64,000 nt of DNA from Variovorax flavidus. Lineage in GTDB: Bacteria; Pseudomonadota; Gammaproteobacteria; Burkholderiales; Burkholderiaceae_C. Positions 50,065-59,460 of the stretch are shown here, in pieces (the first letter of the stretch is position 1; each line of letters opens with the position of its first letter). The notes beneath the pieces are model-generated. The model was not told the DNA's origin. It did not search any database and saw only the letters and a program-made list of their open reading frames with translations. Both the position numbers and the translations under genes were made by a program. The stretch lies in the NCBI RefSeq assembly GCF_030317145.1, contig NZ_JASZYE010000013.1, positions 1 to 64,000 of the forward strand. The letters run 5' to 3'.

Positions 50065-53000
50065 CTACCACTTGAAGCGAACGCCTACACGGCCGCTCCA
50101 GCCGTGGCTGTCCCCGCTGTCCAGCGAGCGGTTGTAGTCCACCGAGCCGAACGCGCTCACGTTCCGCGCGATCTGGCCTGATAGCCCGACGCCGATCTGC
50201 GCCCAGGTCGACGCGCCAATCGGTGCACTCAGCGCCACCGGGTTGGTGCCCTGAAGGCTCGTGAAGGTGGTCGTCGCGTCGGAGTCGAAGGCATGCCAGA
50301 TATTCAGGCGTGCCCAGGCCGTGAGGTCTTGTTGCCCCTCGCCCTGCGCGATGCGGCGCGTCAGTCGCGCGCCGATGCGGCCATAGAAGGTGCTGGTGTC
50401 ATCGAACGAGATGTGGGCCATGCTGTCTGCGCTGTCATTGAGCTTCGTCCATTGATAGACGAGTTGGCCCTGCGGCTCGAGCGCCCAGCCCGGTCCGAGC
50501 ACGAAGGGGTAGCCGGCCTCGAGCGAGGCCGCTACGCCCCAGCCATCGGTTGAAAACTTTTCGCCAAGGATCGACTGCGTCTTGACGTTGTCGTAGCGCG
50601 TGCCCTGCAGCACGCCATCGACGTACCAGCCCGAAGCGCCCTTGCGCGTCCAGTAGCCGCCCAGCGAGTAGCCGTACATCGAAGCCGTGCCGGCCTTGCC
50701 GCCGTAGATGGCGTCGACGTTGCTGTCGATGTGGCCGATGGCGATGTAGGTGCCAGCGACATCGCTTTGGCCCGAAGCATCGACACGACGAAGAAAGTCG
50801 ATGCCGGTCTGCACGCCCGCTTCGTCGTAGTCGTAGGACGGGCCGTTTCGCGTGAAGTCGTCGAGGCGACCGAGGTTGGTGCTGCCACTGCCGTTGCGAG
50901 CTTCGCCGCTAGCGCCAAACACGCGCCCCCAGGCGCCCATGCGGCTGGGACCTTCGCTCGTCGCGGCGACGCTGTCCTCCCCGGCGCGGTCGTGGTACGT
51001 GCCGAGCATGGCGATGCCAAGCCGGTTCGCGAGCACGGGGACGGACATGTCGAGCGGGACTTCAACACGGTAGTTGGGCAACAGCACTGTTGGCGCGGCG
51101 GACGGCGGCGAGGCAAGGGGGGGTGCGGCTGCAGGGGGCGGTGCCTCGCCGGTGGAGGGCGCAGGTGCGGGAGGTGGTGGCGGCGATGCAATGGCCTGCC
51201 CTGTCGGCGACGGCGACGGCAAGGTTGAACGCAAATACCAGCTCTCGCCATTCGTCGTCCTGCTCCGGAACAGCAGGTATTCGTACGCCCCGGCGGCCGC
51301 CCGCGTGCCCAGCGCAAACGCCGAACCCGCAGTTGTCGCACCATTCGCCGCGTCGACCACCACGATCCCGTCCCCCGTCGTGAGCGCTCCGCCCCCGCCC
51401 GCGTTGGTGATCTGCAGCGTTGACGCGCCGCTCGCACTGCCGCCATTGATGACCAGCCTGTCGGACGGCGCGTTGTCGGCGCCGAGAAAGCTGTTGAGCG
51501 CCACACGGCTGCCGGGCGCTCCGACATAACTGTTCACGGTCAGCGTATTGCCGGGTGTTCCTTTGATGGCGCCGATCTGCGCCAGTCCCGCGTTGTGCAG
51601 CGTGCCGTTGATCGTGAAGCCGCCGTTGCCACCGGCCAGGATCGCCGGCTTGGCGAGGGTCTGCACGCTACCAGGCTTGCTGGACACGGCGGCGGCCAGG
51701 GGTGCCACGGTCGCGCTCGCGATCGCATCGGCGACCTTCAACACGCCGTTGTTCACCACGTCGCCGGTCACGCTGCCGTAGCCGCCCAGCGTCGCGCCCG
51801 CATTGACCATGACCGTCCCGCCACCACGCAGCGCGGCGCCGGGGCTGGCCGAGTCGCCGACAACGAGCGTTCCCGCGCTCACCGTCGTGCCGCCGCCAAA
51901 GGTGCTGGCGCCCTGCAGGATCAATGTTCCTGCGCCTGTCTTGGTCATGGCGCCCGTACCCGTCATTCCCTGCTCGACGATGGCCTCGAAGCCTTGCGTA
52001 TCCAGCGTCGCCCCACCGGCTTCGATCGAAACCGGCCGGGTTGCAGCCAGCTCGAAGCTGCCGACCCATTGCAGCGTGCCGCCGTTGAAGGTCACGCCGC
52101 CCGACGGCGCGCCCAGCACGTTGTCGGCCGGCATGGCCAGCACGCCCTGCGCAAGCACGGTGCCGCCCGCGTAGGTGTTGCCGCCGGCCGCCGAGGGTGC
52201 GAGCGTCACCGTGCCCGTGCCCTGCTGGACGACCTTGCCGGCGCCGGAGATCAAGCCGCTGAACGTGAGCGCATCGGACCGGTTGAAGGCCAGCGTGCCG
52301 TCGTTCGCCACATCCCCGGAAATCCTGCCGGTCGTGCCGCCATTGCCAAATTGCAGCGTGGCGGGTGCCGCGATCGTTGTCGCACCCGCATAGGTGTTGT
52401 CGGCCATGAGGATCGTCGTGCCGGCCAGCGCGTTGACGGTGCCGGTGCCGCTTATCAGCGGTGCGAATTCGTACCCGGAGGAGCTGTGATTGAAGTTGAT
52501 CGTGGCGGTGCCATCGACCATCGCCAAGGTGGGCGTGTTGAGCCGGCCTGGCGCAGCAGGCGCATTGCCGGTCGCCCCACCGACGTTCAGTATGCCCACC
52601 GAACCCGGAAAGTACGCCAAGTAGGTCACTGGCGCGCTGACCGTGGCCCCTTCGCTGATCGTCAGTGTTCCGGTCCCGCTATTGCCGACCGACAGGTCAG
52701 GCCCGGTGTTGATCCAGCTCGAACCGGCACCCGTGACGAGGGCGTTTCCCACGCCGCCGGCGACGCGCCCGACAAAGCCCAGCACGCTGGTCACGGTGGC
52801 CCCATCGGAAACCGTCAGCGAGCCTGTGCCGGAACGCGCCACTTCGAAGCTCGAATCGCTCGCCAACGTCGATCCTGCCCCCCTGACCACAGCCATGGCT
52901 TGCGCGCCTGCGTTCTCCCCGATCACCACACTGCCGGCGCGCACCAGGCCGGCCTGGTCGATGGTCATCGTGCTCGTGCCGGACAGCAGGCTGAGGAATC

Positions 53001-56000
53001 CGCTGGTGGTCCAGCGCGAGCCGCTGCCGCTCACGCGGATGGCGGACGTCGCGCCGCCCTGAAATGCGCTGAGCGCGAACTCGCCCTGGACGACCCCACC
53101 GTTCTCGACCGTGAGCGAGCCCGCACCGGCACCGCCGATCGTGAGGCCGCCGCTGGTGGTCCACGTGGAGCCGCTGCCCGTCACCAGCACGGCACCTTGC
53201 GAACCCGGGTTGGCGCCGACGACGCTCGTCGTGCCGGTGACCTGCCCGCCGTTCTCGATGCGCATCGTGGCGTTGCCCGAATTGCCGACCGTGACCGTGG
53301 CCGCCGGCGAGTTGATCGCGCCACCCCGCACGCTCAAGGTGCCGCCGTCGACGGTGGTGTTTCCCGTGTAGGTGTTGCTGCCGGTGAGAACGAGCGTTCC
53401 GGCGTCGGTCTTGGCTAGGCCGCCGGCACCCTGGATCGCTGCGCCGATGGTGGCAGTCATCGCGGCGCCTGCAGCGGTGCCGTCACCCACGCGGACGATG
53501 GTCTCGGCCGTTGTGGTCGTCAGCGGCTGGCCGGTGATCGTGTAGCCGTCCACTGCGAACTGCGCGCCGCTGAAGGTCACCGGGCCTGCGCTGTTGTCCA
53601 CCGTCACCGTGCCGGGTGCGCCCTGGAAGATCGCAAAGCCATTCGTCTGCCACGGCGCGTTGACGGCGCCAGTGCTCTCGGTCCACGCATCATTTGCAGG
53701 CGAGGCGAGCCACGTGCCCGTTCCACCATTCACCGCGGCGTTGTTGAACAGCGCGCTGCCGTTTCCATCCCAGAAGGTCAGCGCGAGGCCCTGCGCGTTG
53801 ACCAGGTTCACCTGGTTGGCCACAGAGGTCTGCACGAAGAACGGGCCGCTGCCCGGCAGCGTGCCCAGATTCAGCCCCTGGTTGTTCAAGGCGCCGCTGT
53901 AGTTGATGACCCGGTATACGCCGGGGCCGAAGGTGCCTCCGGCCGACTGCGTGACGTTCAGCGTGCCGTCGAGCAGCAGGTTGCCGCCCACCACCATCAA
54001 GTCATTGAGCGGCCCGCCCGGCACGTTGGCCTGGCCGAATTCGTAGTCGAGCACCGAGCCGGCGGACAGTGACAGGTCGCCACCTATGGTCAGCGTGCCG
54101 GGGCTGGCGCCCGGCGCGATGTGGCCGCCGTCCTGCACCGTCACCGAGCCGGCGATGCGGCCGGTGCCCCCTAGCGTCGCGCCGTTCTGGACGGTGGTCG
54201 CCGCACTGGCGAGCGAGCCGTTGACCTGCAGCGTGCCGCCGCTGATGGTCGTCGCGCCGGTGTAGGTGTTGTTGCCCGTCACCGTGAGCGTGCCGGCCCC
54301 GATCTTCGTCAGGGCGCCGCCTCCGCTCGCGACGCCGCGATACTCGTTTGAGAAGCCGTTGGTGTCCAGGGTCCCGCCACCTCCAAGCAAGGTAATCGAC
54401 CGGCCGATGAAGCTCATGGCCGCCAGGTAGCGAAGGGTCCCGCCGTTGAACACGATCGGGTTTCCGAGCGTGCCCAGGTTGCTAGGGTTGCTGAAGGCCA
54501 AAACGCCCTGGTTGATGATGGTCGGGCCTGTGTAGGTATTGCTGGCCGTAAGGGTCAGCACGCCCGCGCCGTTCTTCGTGACCGACCCGGTGCCGCTGAT
54601 GACGCCGCCGTAGCTCAGGTTGTCACTGCGATTGAAAACCACCTCGCCGTTGTCGGTGATGCTGCCCGTCACGGTGCCGCTCGTGCCGCCGGTGCCGATG
54701 TGCAGCTGGGTGGTTGGCCGCACGGTCACCGGGCTGGTCAGCGTGCCGCTGACGCGCAGCACCCCGCTCTCGACCTGCGTGTCGGTGAACGTGCCGCTGC
54801 CCGACAAAGTCCAGTCGGTCCCGGTCATCCGCAGCGTCTCGAAGTTGGCAAAGGCGTTGGAGGCGGTGCCGGCCCCTTCCAGGACGACGCCATCGGTGCC
54901 CGTGCCGCCATCGGCGAGCCCCGTGATCTGCGAGCCCGCTCGCAAGGTCAGCGTGTCGTTGCCGGCGCGCAGATCGATGGCGGTGCCGGCGTCGCTGCGG
55001 ATCAGGCCGGAATTGAACAGCAACTCCTGGCCGTTCACGCCGCGTACCCCGAATCCGCGCTCGCTGATGATGGTGCCCGTGTTCTCGATCCTCGTGATGA
55101 AGCTGCCGGCCACCGTGTTGGACACGACCCCATCGGAATTGATGCCCGACGCCTGGATGGTGCCGGTGTTCAGCAGGCTGTTGTTGTTGCCCTGCATGAA
55201 GACACCGAAGGCGTCCCGCCCGCCAACCAGCAGTTGGCCGACGTTGGTGATGGTGGTGTCGCCGTCGTCCGAGCGCATGCCGTTGCCGCGCTGCCCGCTG
55301 ACGTTGACCGTGCCGCGGTTTTCCAGGTTGTTGCGCGCGCCGGACAGCACGTACAGGCCGTGGGCGCCCGTGCCACTGACGTTCAGCGTTCCCTCGTTGA
55401 GCAGCCTGTTGTCGGTGCTCTCGACAACCTCCATCGCGCTAGAGCCCAGGCCGCTGGCGGTGATGACGCCGCTGGCCAGGTTCTGCAGGGTGTTGCCCTG
55501 GCCGCTGAACACGAATATGCCAAACGCGCGGTTCTCGGTTTCCGAGGCGCCGCCCGAGGTAGTGATCGACCCGGCATTGATCATCGACGAATTGGTCGCC
55601 TCGTTGAGGAACATGCCGTGCGAGGCCTGACCCCGCGTGACGATGGTGCCGTCGTTGCGCAGCGTGTGCCCGGTGCCGGTGAGGGCGGCGATCCCGAAGG
55701 CCTGGTCCAGATTCGACTCGATCACGCCAGTGGCGGTGTTCGTCAGTACCGACCGATTGCTGGCCTGCACGAACAGACCACTGCCCTGAAAGGTGTTCAG
55801 CGTGATGCGCCCCGCATTGATCAGGCTGTTGCCTTCGCTGTCGGAGGCAATCATGCCGGCCGCGAGGTCGCCCGAGATGATGATCGTCCCCCCGAGCTCA
55901 TTGCGCAGGACGTTGTTGGTTCCGATGCTGGCGAAGCTCAGCGCGTTGAACCCGTTCGTCGCGAGCGTGCCGAAGTTGCGAAGCGTGCTGTTCTCGCCCA

Positions 56001-56385
56001 GTGCGACCACGCCGATGGTGCCGGCTGTTGGCTCGATGCGGCCGAAGTTGTTGAGCTGTGCGCCCGCCCCCAGCGTGATGAGGTTGCCGGTGCCGTTCCC
56101 CGTGATCACGGCATCCGCGTTGATGTTGACCGTCACGCCGGATGCCGCGGACGCATCGAGCGGCACGCTAGTGAGAGCAGGTCCGGTGCAGGTGACAGTC
56201 TGGCCGTTGGCTGGCGGGTTGGGCAGACAGTCTGCTTGCGCAGGGCCGGAAATCATCGATGCAAGGATGCCGGCGACGCTCCACGCCGACACGGCGGCGA
56301 TCTCGCGCGTGGCGGTGGCGATGCGTTGGGGAGCCGGATGGACGCTGCACGTCCTCCACTCGGGCGCAACTGGGAGCAAAGACAT
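50065..56385 (-). CDS. Giant autotransporter with beta-strand (PATR) repeats
   Basis: 2106 residues from ATG 56385 (MSLLPVAPEWRTCSVHPAPQ); an in-frame start nine codons upstream is possible. Extended signal region with a hydrophobic AAVSAWSVAGILASMISGPAQA stretch. The first ~550 residues are short Asn/Gly beta-helix turns (RNDGTIVT, LLNTGTIQAS, NRGTVNVSGQ). Several autotransporter-associated repeats follow, e.g. GAGVLTLTASNTYTGPTIIN, GAGTLTVTGNNTYTGATTIS and DAGTLVLTGSNTYTGNTTVD, and a central block of four similar TTSGGLTIGGAGAGSLTVENG-like units. A Pro-rich linker (SPPPPPAPAPST) near residue 1775 precedes the ~270-residue beta-barrel, which ends in VGVRFKW. Surface adhesin or matrix protein is inferred. 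No enzymatic passenger domain seen. Confidence 0.9.
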   Translation of the reverse strand: MSLLPVAPEWRTCSVHPAPQRIATATREIAAVSAWSVAGILASMISGPAQADCLPNPPANGQTVTCTGPALTSVPLDASAASGVTVNINADAVITGNGTGNLITLGAGAQLNNFGRIEPTAGTIGVVALGENSTLRNFGTLATNGFNALSFASIGTNNVLRNELGGTIIISGDLAAGMIASDSEGNSLINAGRITLNTFQGSGLFVQASNRSVLTNTATGVIESNLDQAFGIAALTGTGHTLRNDGTIVTRGQASHGMFLNEATNSSMINAGSITTSGGASETENRAFGIFVFSGQGNTLQNLASGVITASGLGSSAMEVVESTDNRLLNEGTLNVSGTGAHGLYVLSGARNNLENRGTVNVSGQRGNGMRSDDGDTTITNVGQLLVGGRDAFGVFMQGNNNSLLNTGTIQASGINSDGVVSNTVAGSFITRIENTGTIISERGFGVRGVNGQELLFNSGLIRSDAGTAIDLRAGNDTLTLRAGSQITGLADGGTGTDGVVLEGAGTASNAFANFETLRMTGTDWTLSGSGTFTDTQVESGVLRVSGTLTSPVTVRPTTQLHIGTGGTSGTVTGSITDNGEVVFNRSDNLSYGGVISGTGSVTKNGAGVLTLTASNTYTGPTIINQGVLAFSNPSNLGTLGNPIVFNGGTLRYLAAMSFIGRSITLLGGGGTLDTNGFSNEYRGVASGGGALTKIGAGTLTVTGNNTYTGATTISGGTLQVNGSLASAATTVQNGATLGGTGRIAGSVTVQDGGHIAPGASPGTLTIGGDLSLSAGSVLDYEFGQANVPGGPLNDLMVVGGNLLLDGTLNVTQSAGGTFGPGVYRVINYSGALNNQGLNLGTLPGSGPFFVQTSVANQVNLVNAQGLALTFWDGNGSALFNNAAVNGGTGTWLASPANDAWTESTGAVNAPWQTNGFAIFQGAPGTVTVDNSAGPVTFSGAQFAVDGYTITGQPLTTTTAETIVRVGDGTAAGAAMTATIGAAIQGAGGLAKTDAGTLVLTGSNTYTGNTTVDGGTLSVRGGAINSPAATVTVGNSGNATMRIENGGQVTGTTSVVGANPGSQGAVLVTGSGSTWTTSGGLTIGGAGAGSLTVENGGVVQGEFALSAFQGGATSAIRVSGSGSRWTTSGFLSLLSGTSTMTIDQAGLVRAGSVVIGENAGAQAMAVVRGAGSTLASDSSFEVARSGTGSLTVSDGATVTSVLGFVGRVAGGVGNALVTGAGSSWINTGPDLSVGNSGTGTLTISEGATVSAPVTYLAYFPGSVGILNVGGATGNAPAAPGRLNTPTLAMVDGTATINFNHSSSGYEFAPLISGTGTVNALAGTTILMADNTYAGATTIAAPATLQFGNGGTTGRISGDVANDGTLAFNRSDALTFSGLISGAGKVVQQGTGTVTLAPSAAGGNTYAGGTVLAQGVLAMPADNVLGAPSGGVTFNGGTLQWVGSFELAATRPVSIEAGGATLDTQGFEAIVEQGMTGTGAMTKTGAGTLILQGASTFGGGTTVSAGTLVVGDSASPGAALRGGGTVMVNAGATLGGYGSVTGDVVNNGVLKVADAIASATVAPLAAAVSSKPGSVQTLAKPAILAGGNGGFTINGTLHNAGLAQIGAIKGTPGNTLTVNSYVGAPGSRVALNSFLGADNAPSDRLVINGGSASGASTLQITNAGGGGALTTGDGIVVVDAANGATTAGSAFALGTRAAAGAYEYLLFRSRTTNGESWYLRSTLPSPSPTGQAIASPPPPPAPAPSTGEAPPPAAAPPLASPPSAAPTVLLPNYRVEVPLDMSVPVLANRLGIAMLGTYHDRAGEDSVAATSEGPSRMGAWGRVFGASGEARNGSGSTNLGRLDDFTRNGPSYDYDEAGVQTGIDFLRRVDASGQSDVAGTYIAIGHIDSNVDAIYGGKAGTASMYGYSLGGYWTRKGASGWYVDGVLQGTRYDNVKTQSILGEKFSTDGWGVAASLEAGYPFVLGPGWALEPQGQLVYQWTKLNDSADSMAHISFDDTSTFYGRIGARLTRRIAQGEGQQDLTAWARLNIWHAFDSDATTTFTSLQGTNPVALSAPIGASTWAQIGVGLSGQIARNVSAFGSVDYNRSLDSGDSHGWSGRVGVRFKW

Positions 56386-57019
56386 GGTCGCTGGGTCTTC
56401 CTTGTCATACACCTGCGCAACCCCATCGGATTCTCGGATCGCTGCCCCGGCCTTTCTATCATCCCCCCTTGCGATTGCGCAAGCAAAGGTGCAGATTTCG
56501 TGGACCCCTTCCTCGCGCCTCAGCGGCGGTTTGGCTGCACCTTTACGGTCTTTCTGCTCGCCATGCTCGTAGGCAAGCGATCTTCGACGTTGGCGTCGCG
56601 ATTACCCCTTGCGGGCAGGGGGGTGCGACGAGGCTCAGCGGAGTCCTACCGTTAATGGGTGGGATTTGCGCTGCCGCTTATTCCTAAGCTCGCAGGAATG
56701 AGCCGAATCACTTCCCCGACCACTCGTGCGTCCTTGCCGCCAGAGCCCTCCCTTGGCTTGCCGCGCATGCCGCGAGCCGCAGCGCCCGACCGCGACGCGC
56801 GCGCTTTCCTGCGCCTCTTCAACACGCTCTCGCGGCGCTGCTTCCAGGACTATCCGATCGAGCGACTGCGGCTGTTCTGGCGACGTCGGATCGCTCGCAA
56901 AAAACGTGCAGGTTCACACGCGCACAAACCCCCTGTGTGAAGGCCCTCCCGGGTGACCGCTCATCACATCCGAGTGGGCAGCAGTCGTCATTCAAAGTTC
57001 AACTTGGCGTCATGCACTC
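56386..57019. other. Intergenic region upstream of the autotransporter
   Basis: About 630 bases. It must contain the autotransporter promoter (leftward). A small rightward frame at 56698-56940 is described separately. Otherwise no recognised elements were found. Confidence 0.4.
56698..56940 (+). CDS. Small basic hypothetical protein
   Basis: 80 residues (MSRITSPTTRASLPPEPSLG... LFNTLSRRCFQDYPIERLRLFWRRRIARKK). GCAGGA sits close before the ATG. The second half is a basic amphipathic stretch with aromatic residues, which looks less random than the flanking frames. No family recognised; could be a chance frame in high-GC DNA. Confidence 0.28.
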   Translation: MSRITSPTTRASLPPEPSLGLPRMPRAAAPDRDARAFLRLFNTLSRRCFQDYPIERLRLFWRRRIARKKRAGSHAHKPPV

Positions 57020-57958
57020 CTACCGCCCGCGGCGCCGAAGGACGTCACGAACGGCATGTCCTGTTTCCTGCAACGCTCGATGGCTCGCATCGAACGGCCA
57101 CCTTAGGAACTCGTGGATCATTCCTTCACACCGCATCACGACCGTGTCGACGCCGGCGCGCTGCAGTTTGTGTCCGTAGGCCTCTCCTTCGTCGCGCAGG
57201 GCGTCATACTCCGCCGTGACAACAAGTGCCGGAGGCAAATGAGCGTGATCCTCGGCCAGCAGCGGTGATACCAGCGGTTCTAGCTTCTCCTCCTCGCTGT
57301 TCAGGTAGTGGTCCATGAACCAGTCCTGAGTTTCGCGACTGACATTGCCGTACTGGCCGGCGAAAGCCTGGATCGAGCCGTTCGAACGGCGGAAATCGAG
57401 ATCGGGGTAGATCAGCAACTGAAAGCAGATTTCCGGCCCGCCCGAGTTGCGGGCCATCAAGGCAACGACGGCGGCAAGGTTGCCGCCCGCGCTATCGCCG
57501 GCCACCACCAGTTGTGACGGGTCACCGCCGAGCTCGGACGCATGCTGCGACACCCATTGTGTTGCCGCGTAGGCAGCGTTTCGCGCGGCAGGGTACTTGT
57601 TCTCCGGGGATAGGGGGTAGTCCACCGACACCACGATGCAGTCCGTGGCAAGAGCGAGCGAGCGCGCCAAGCCGTCGTGAGTATCGAGATCCCCCAATAC
57701 GAAGCCTCCCCCATGAAAGAAAACCATGACCGGTCGCGCGCCTTGCACGTCGGGGTGGTAAATGCGAACCTGGAGATCGCCAGCGTCCGTTGAGATGGTG
57801 CGGTTGTCGATCTGTCGAACCGGCTTCCCGGGCGGGAGTGCCTGCGCCATCCGGCGCATTCCTTCGCGGACCTGCCCGGGTTGGAGGGTGTGCATACCGG
57901 CAAAGCCAGTTGCTGCGAGTCGCTGCAGATGCGTAGCCACTTGCGGGTCGAGTGCCAT
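57020..57958 (-). CDS. Alpha/beta-hydrolase, hormone-sensitive-lipase-type esterase
   Basis: 312 residues from ATG 57958 (AAGGACTTTGAAA upstream); an in-frame Met 17 codons earlier overlaps the promoter. Oxyanion motif FHGGGF (81-86), nucleophile Ser156 in GDSAGGNLAAVVAL, acid Asp252 in EYDALRDEGEAYG, base His282 in EGMIHEF. This is the bacterial HSL (family IV) lipase/esterase set. Prefers short-chain esters in characterised relatives. Divergent from a MerR regulator 77 bases away, with a MerR-type operator/promoter between, so expression is probably induced by a signal the MerR protein senses. Confidence 0.92.
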   Translation of the reverse strand: MALDPQVATHLQRLAATGFAGMHTLQPGQVREGMRRMAQALPPGKPVRQIDNRTISTDAGDLQVRIYHPDVQGARPVMVFFHGGGFVLGDLDTHDGLARSLALATDCIVVSVDYPLSPENKYPAARNAAYAATQWVSQHASELGGDPSQLVVAGDSAGGNLAAVVALMARNSGGPEICFQLLIYPDLDFRRSNGSIQAFAGQYGNVSRETQDWFMDHYLNSEEEKLEPLVSPLLAEDHAHLPPALVVTAEYDALRDEGEAYGHKLQRAGVDTVVMRCEGMIHEFLRWPFDASHRALQETGHAVRDVLRRRGR

Positions 57959-58000
57959 TTTCAAAGTCCTTCGCTGTGCTTGAGTTGAATGAGCGACTAG

Positions 58001-58034
58001 ACTATGCAACTTGAACCACGCTTCAAGTCAAGGC
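58001..58034 (-). promoter_or_regulatory. MerR-type promoter with 19-bp spacer and inverted repeat
   Basis: On the esterase strand TTGACT (-35) and CATAGT (-10) are separated by 19 bases, the overlong spacer typical of MerR-activated promoters. Within it lies the repeat ACTTGAA-N6-TTCAAGT (58009-58028) with perfect 7-bp arms. The -35 overlaps one arm. This points to activation of the esterase by the adjacent MerR protein. Confidence 0.72.
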
Positions 58035-58035
58035 C

Positions 58036-58422
58036 ATGTTTTTGGACATAGCAGAAGTCGCTCGGAGTTCGGGCCTCACCGCGTCGGCGCTCAGATACTA
58101 CGAACGGCGGCGGCTGATCCGATCAAGCGGTCGCAATGGATTGCGCCGAACCTACGAGCCCGATGTGCTCGCTCGATTGGCGCTGATCAACTGCGCCCGA
58201 GCCGCTGGGTTCACACTGGCGCAGATCGGCCGCTTCCTTGTGGCGACCCCTGGTGATGTCGAGCTTCGAAAGCAGATGGGGCAGCGCGCGAGAGAACTTG
58301 ACGCACAGATTGCACAGCTCATCCGGATGCGAAACAGCTTGCGCCACGCGGCGATTTGCAGGCACGAGCCGCTTGTGGAGTGTCCCAAGTTCAAGGCCTT
58401 TATCGATGAGCCGAAGCCGTGA
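58036..58422 (+). CDS. MerR-family transcriptional regulator
   Basis: 128 residues. Winged-helix start FLDIAEVARSSGLTASALRYYERRRLIRSSGRNGLRRTYEPDVLARLALINCARAAGFTLAQIGRFL, then the dimerisation coiled coil (ELRKQMGQRARELDAQIAQLIRMRNSL). The C-terminus has two cysteines in CRHEPLVECPKF, a pattern seen in a MerR subgroup often noted as SoxR-like or redox-responsive, but there is no CxxCx... [2Fe-2S] site as in SoxR. Divergent from the esterase gene. The operator arms end eight bases before its own ATG, so it probably also represses itself. Confidence 0.9.
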   Translation: MFLDIAEVARSSGLTASALRYYERRRLIRSSGRNGLRRTYEPDVLARLALINCARAAGFTLAQIGRFLVATPGDVELRKQMGQRARELDAQIAQLIRMRNSLRHAAICRHEPLVECPKFKAFIDEPKP

Positions 58423-58613
58423 GTATTGGTTTGGGGCGGATGTCCGCGCAGTCCTCTGCGCAGCGAATGCCGACATCGAGGCTAGCTCCGCTTGATGCGG
58501 GAGACCTGCCGTTCCCGGTGGGCTTGGAGGAGTCCGCACCGGGCCCTAAGCGGTAGTCGGTGTTTCCTCAAAGCGGCCGTTCGCTGAGCCAGATGGGCTC
58601 CACAGCCAGGGGC

Positions 58614-59015
58614 TCAACTCGAAGCTGTCAGAAGTCGAGGTTCGTCCTGGCTCAGAACACTGACGCAGTAATCCACGCCGATGACCAAGAACTCTCGAAG
58701 GTCTTCGTACAAGCGGCCGCTCACGAAATGCGCACGTTGAAGTTCGAGCGCCTTCCATCCGCCGTCTGTGACCTCGAACAGCCAACCAGTCTTCAGTGAG
58801 CATTGTGACCAGAACTCCGTCAGGTCGAGTTCGTCAAGGACTCGGAATCCCCAGACTGAGGGGAACACAACCTCAGTGGAAGCTTTTGATGCCTCTACCT
58901 TTATCGTCAGGCTGCCGGCCGCGTACGAGATGGACACGACCTCACAAGCTGAGTCGGGTTGAAACGGGACCGCCAGCACACTCACGGCAGGCTGCAGATG
59001 AATCAACTCGCTCAT
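58614..59015 (-). CDS. Hypothetical protein, possible immunity-type small protein
   Basis: 133 residues (MSELIHLQPAVSVLAVPFQPDSACEVVSISYAAGSLTIKVEASKASTEVVFPSVWGFRVLDELDLTEFW...). Alternating hydrophobic strands and a conserved-looking FRVLDELDLTEFW element suggest a compact beta-rich protein. Sequences of this shape occur among polymorphic-toxin immunity proteins, but no toxin gene is adjacent, so that is only a guess. Codon-position composition is gene-like and the opposite strand has no better frame. Confidence 0.6.
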   Translation of the reverse strand: MSELIHLQPAVSVLAVPFQPDSACEVVSISYAAGSLTIKVEASKASTEVVFPSVWGFRVLDELDLTEFWSQCSLKTGWLFEVTDGGWKALELQRAHFVSGRLYEDLREFLVIGVDYCVSVLSQDEPRLLTASS

Positions 59016-59163
59016 ACTTTCCTTGGCTTTCGCATGACGTGGCCTGGTTTGGACGGACGACGGGAAGACCGGTCTTGGCCGGTTGTGGAAGTAGCGCTCT
59101 CACGAAATCTTCGTTCGAGCCCAAGTGCCGCGGGCAACCATCAACCGAAATTGTCGTGCAACT

Positions 59164-59460
59164 CTACGCCGCCCGCCTCTCCGCCGCAGGTTGGTCGGCG
59201 GCAGCGAGCACGCCGATGAATGTTGAGGCCTTGTCGACGAGCACTCGCAAAACCTCCTCGGTCTCTTCGAAGGTGCCTGCCACGGACACCTGCAGCCTCA
59301 TAAACTGTTGCGCAGCGTAGGCGTAATCGACGTGGAGTACGTCAACGCCGCGCGCGGCATAGAGGCCGAGGATGCGGCAAAGCAAGCCAGCATCGCGCTC
59401 AACGAGATAAACCTGCTCGAGGGTGGGCGCGGTTCGGGGGGGGAGGTTGGGAGAATTCAT
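59164..59460 (-). CDS. Orphan ACT-domain protein (acetolactate synthase small-subunit-like)
   Basis: 98 residues. After a 12-residue tail it reads LEQVYLVERDAGLLCRILGLYAARGVDVLHVDYAYAAQQFMRLQVSVAGTFEETEEVLRVLVDKASTFIGV, the beta-alpha-beta-beta-alpha-beta pattern of an ACT domain close to IlvN/IlvM. The start is ATG 59460. No acetolactate synthase large subunit is next to it. It may bind amino acids as a free regulatory domain. C-terminus is Ala/Glu/Arg-rich and unstructured. Confidence 0.72.
   Translation of the reverse strand: MNSPNLPPRTAPTLEQVYLVERDAGLLCRILGLYAARGVDVLHVDYAYAAQQFMRLQVSVAGTFEETEEVLRVLVDKASTFIGVLAAADQPAAERRAA

Noticed and set aside
50065..56385. Repetitive DNA that might be read as a CRISPR or satellite array
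   Set aside because: The periodicity comes from beta-helix and PATR repeats in the autotransporter protein. Units are divergent, in frame, and have no spacer/repeat structure.
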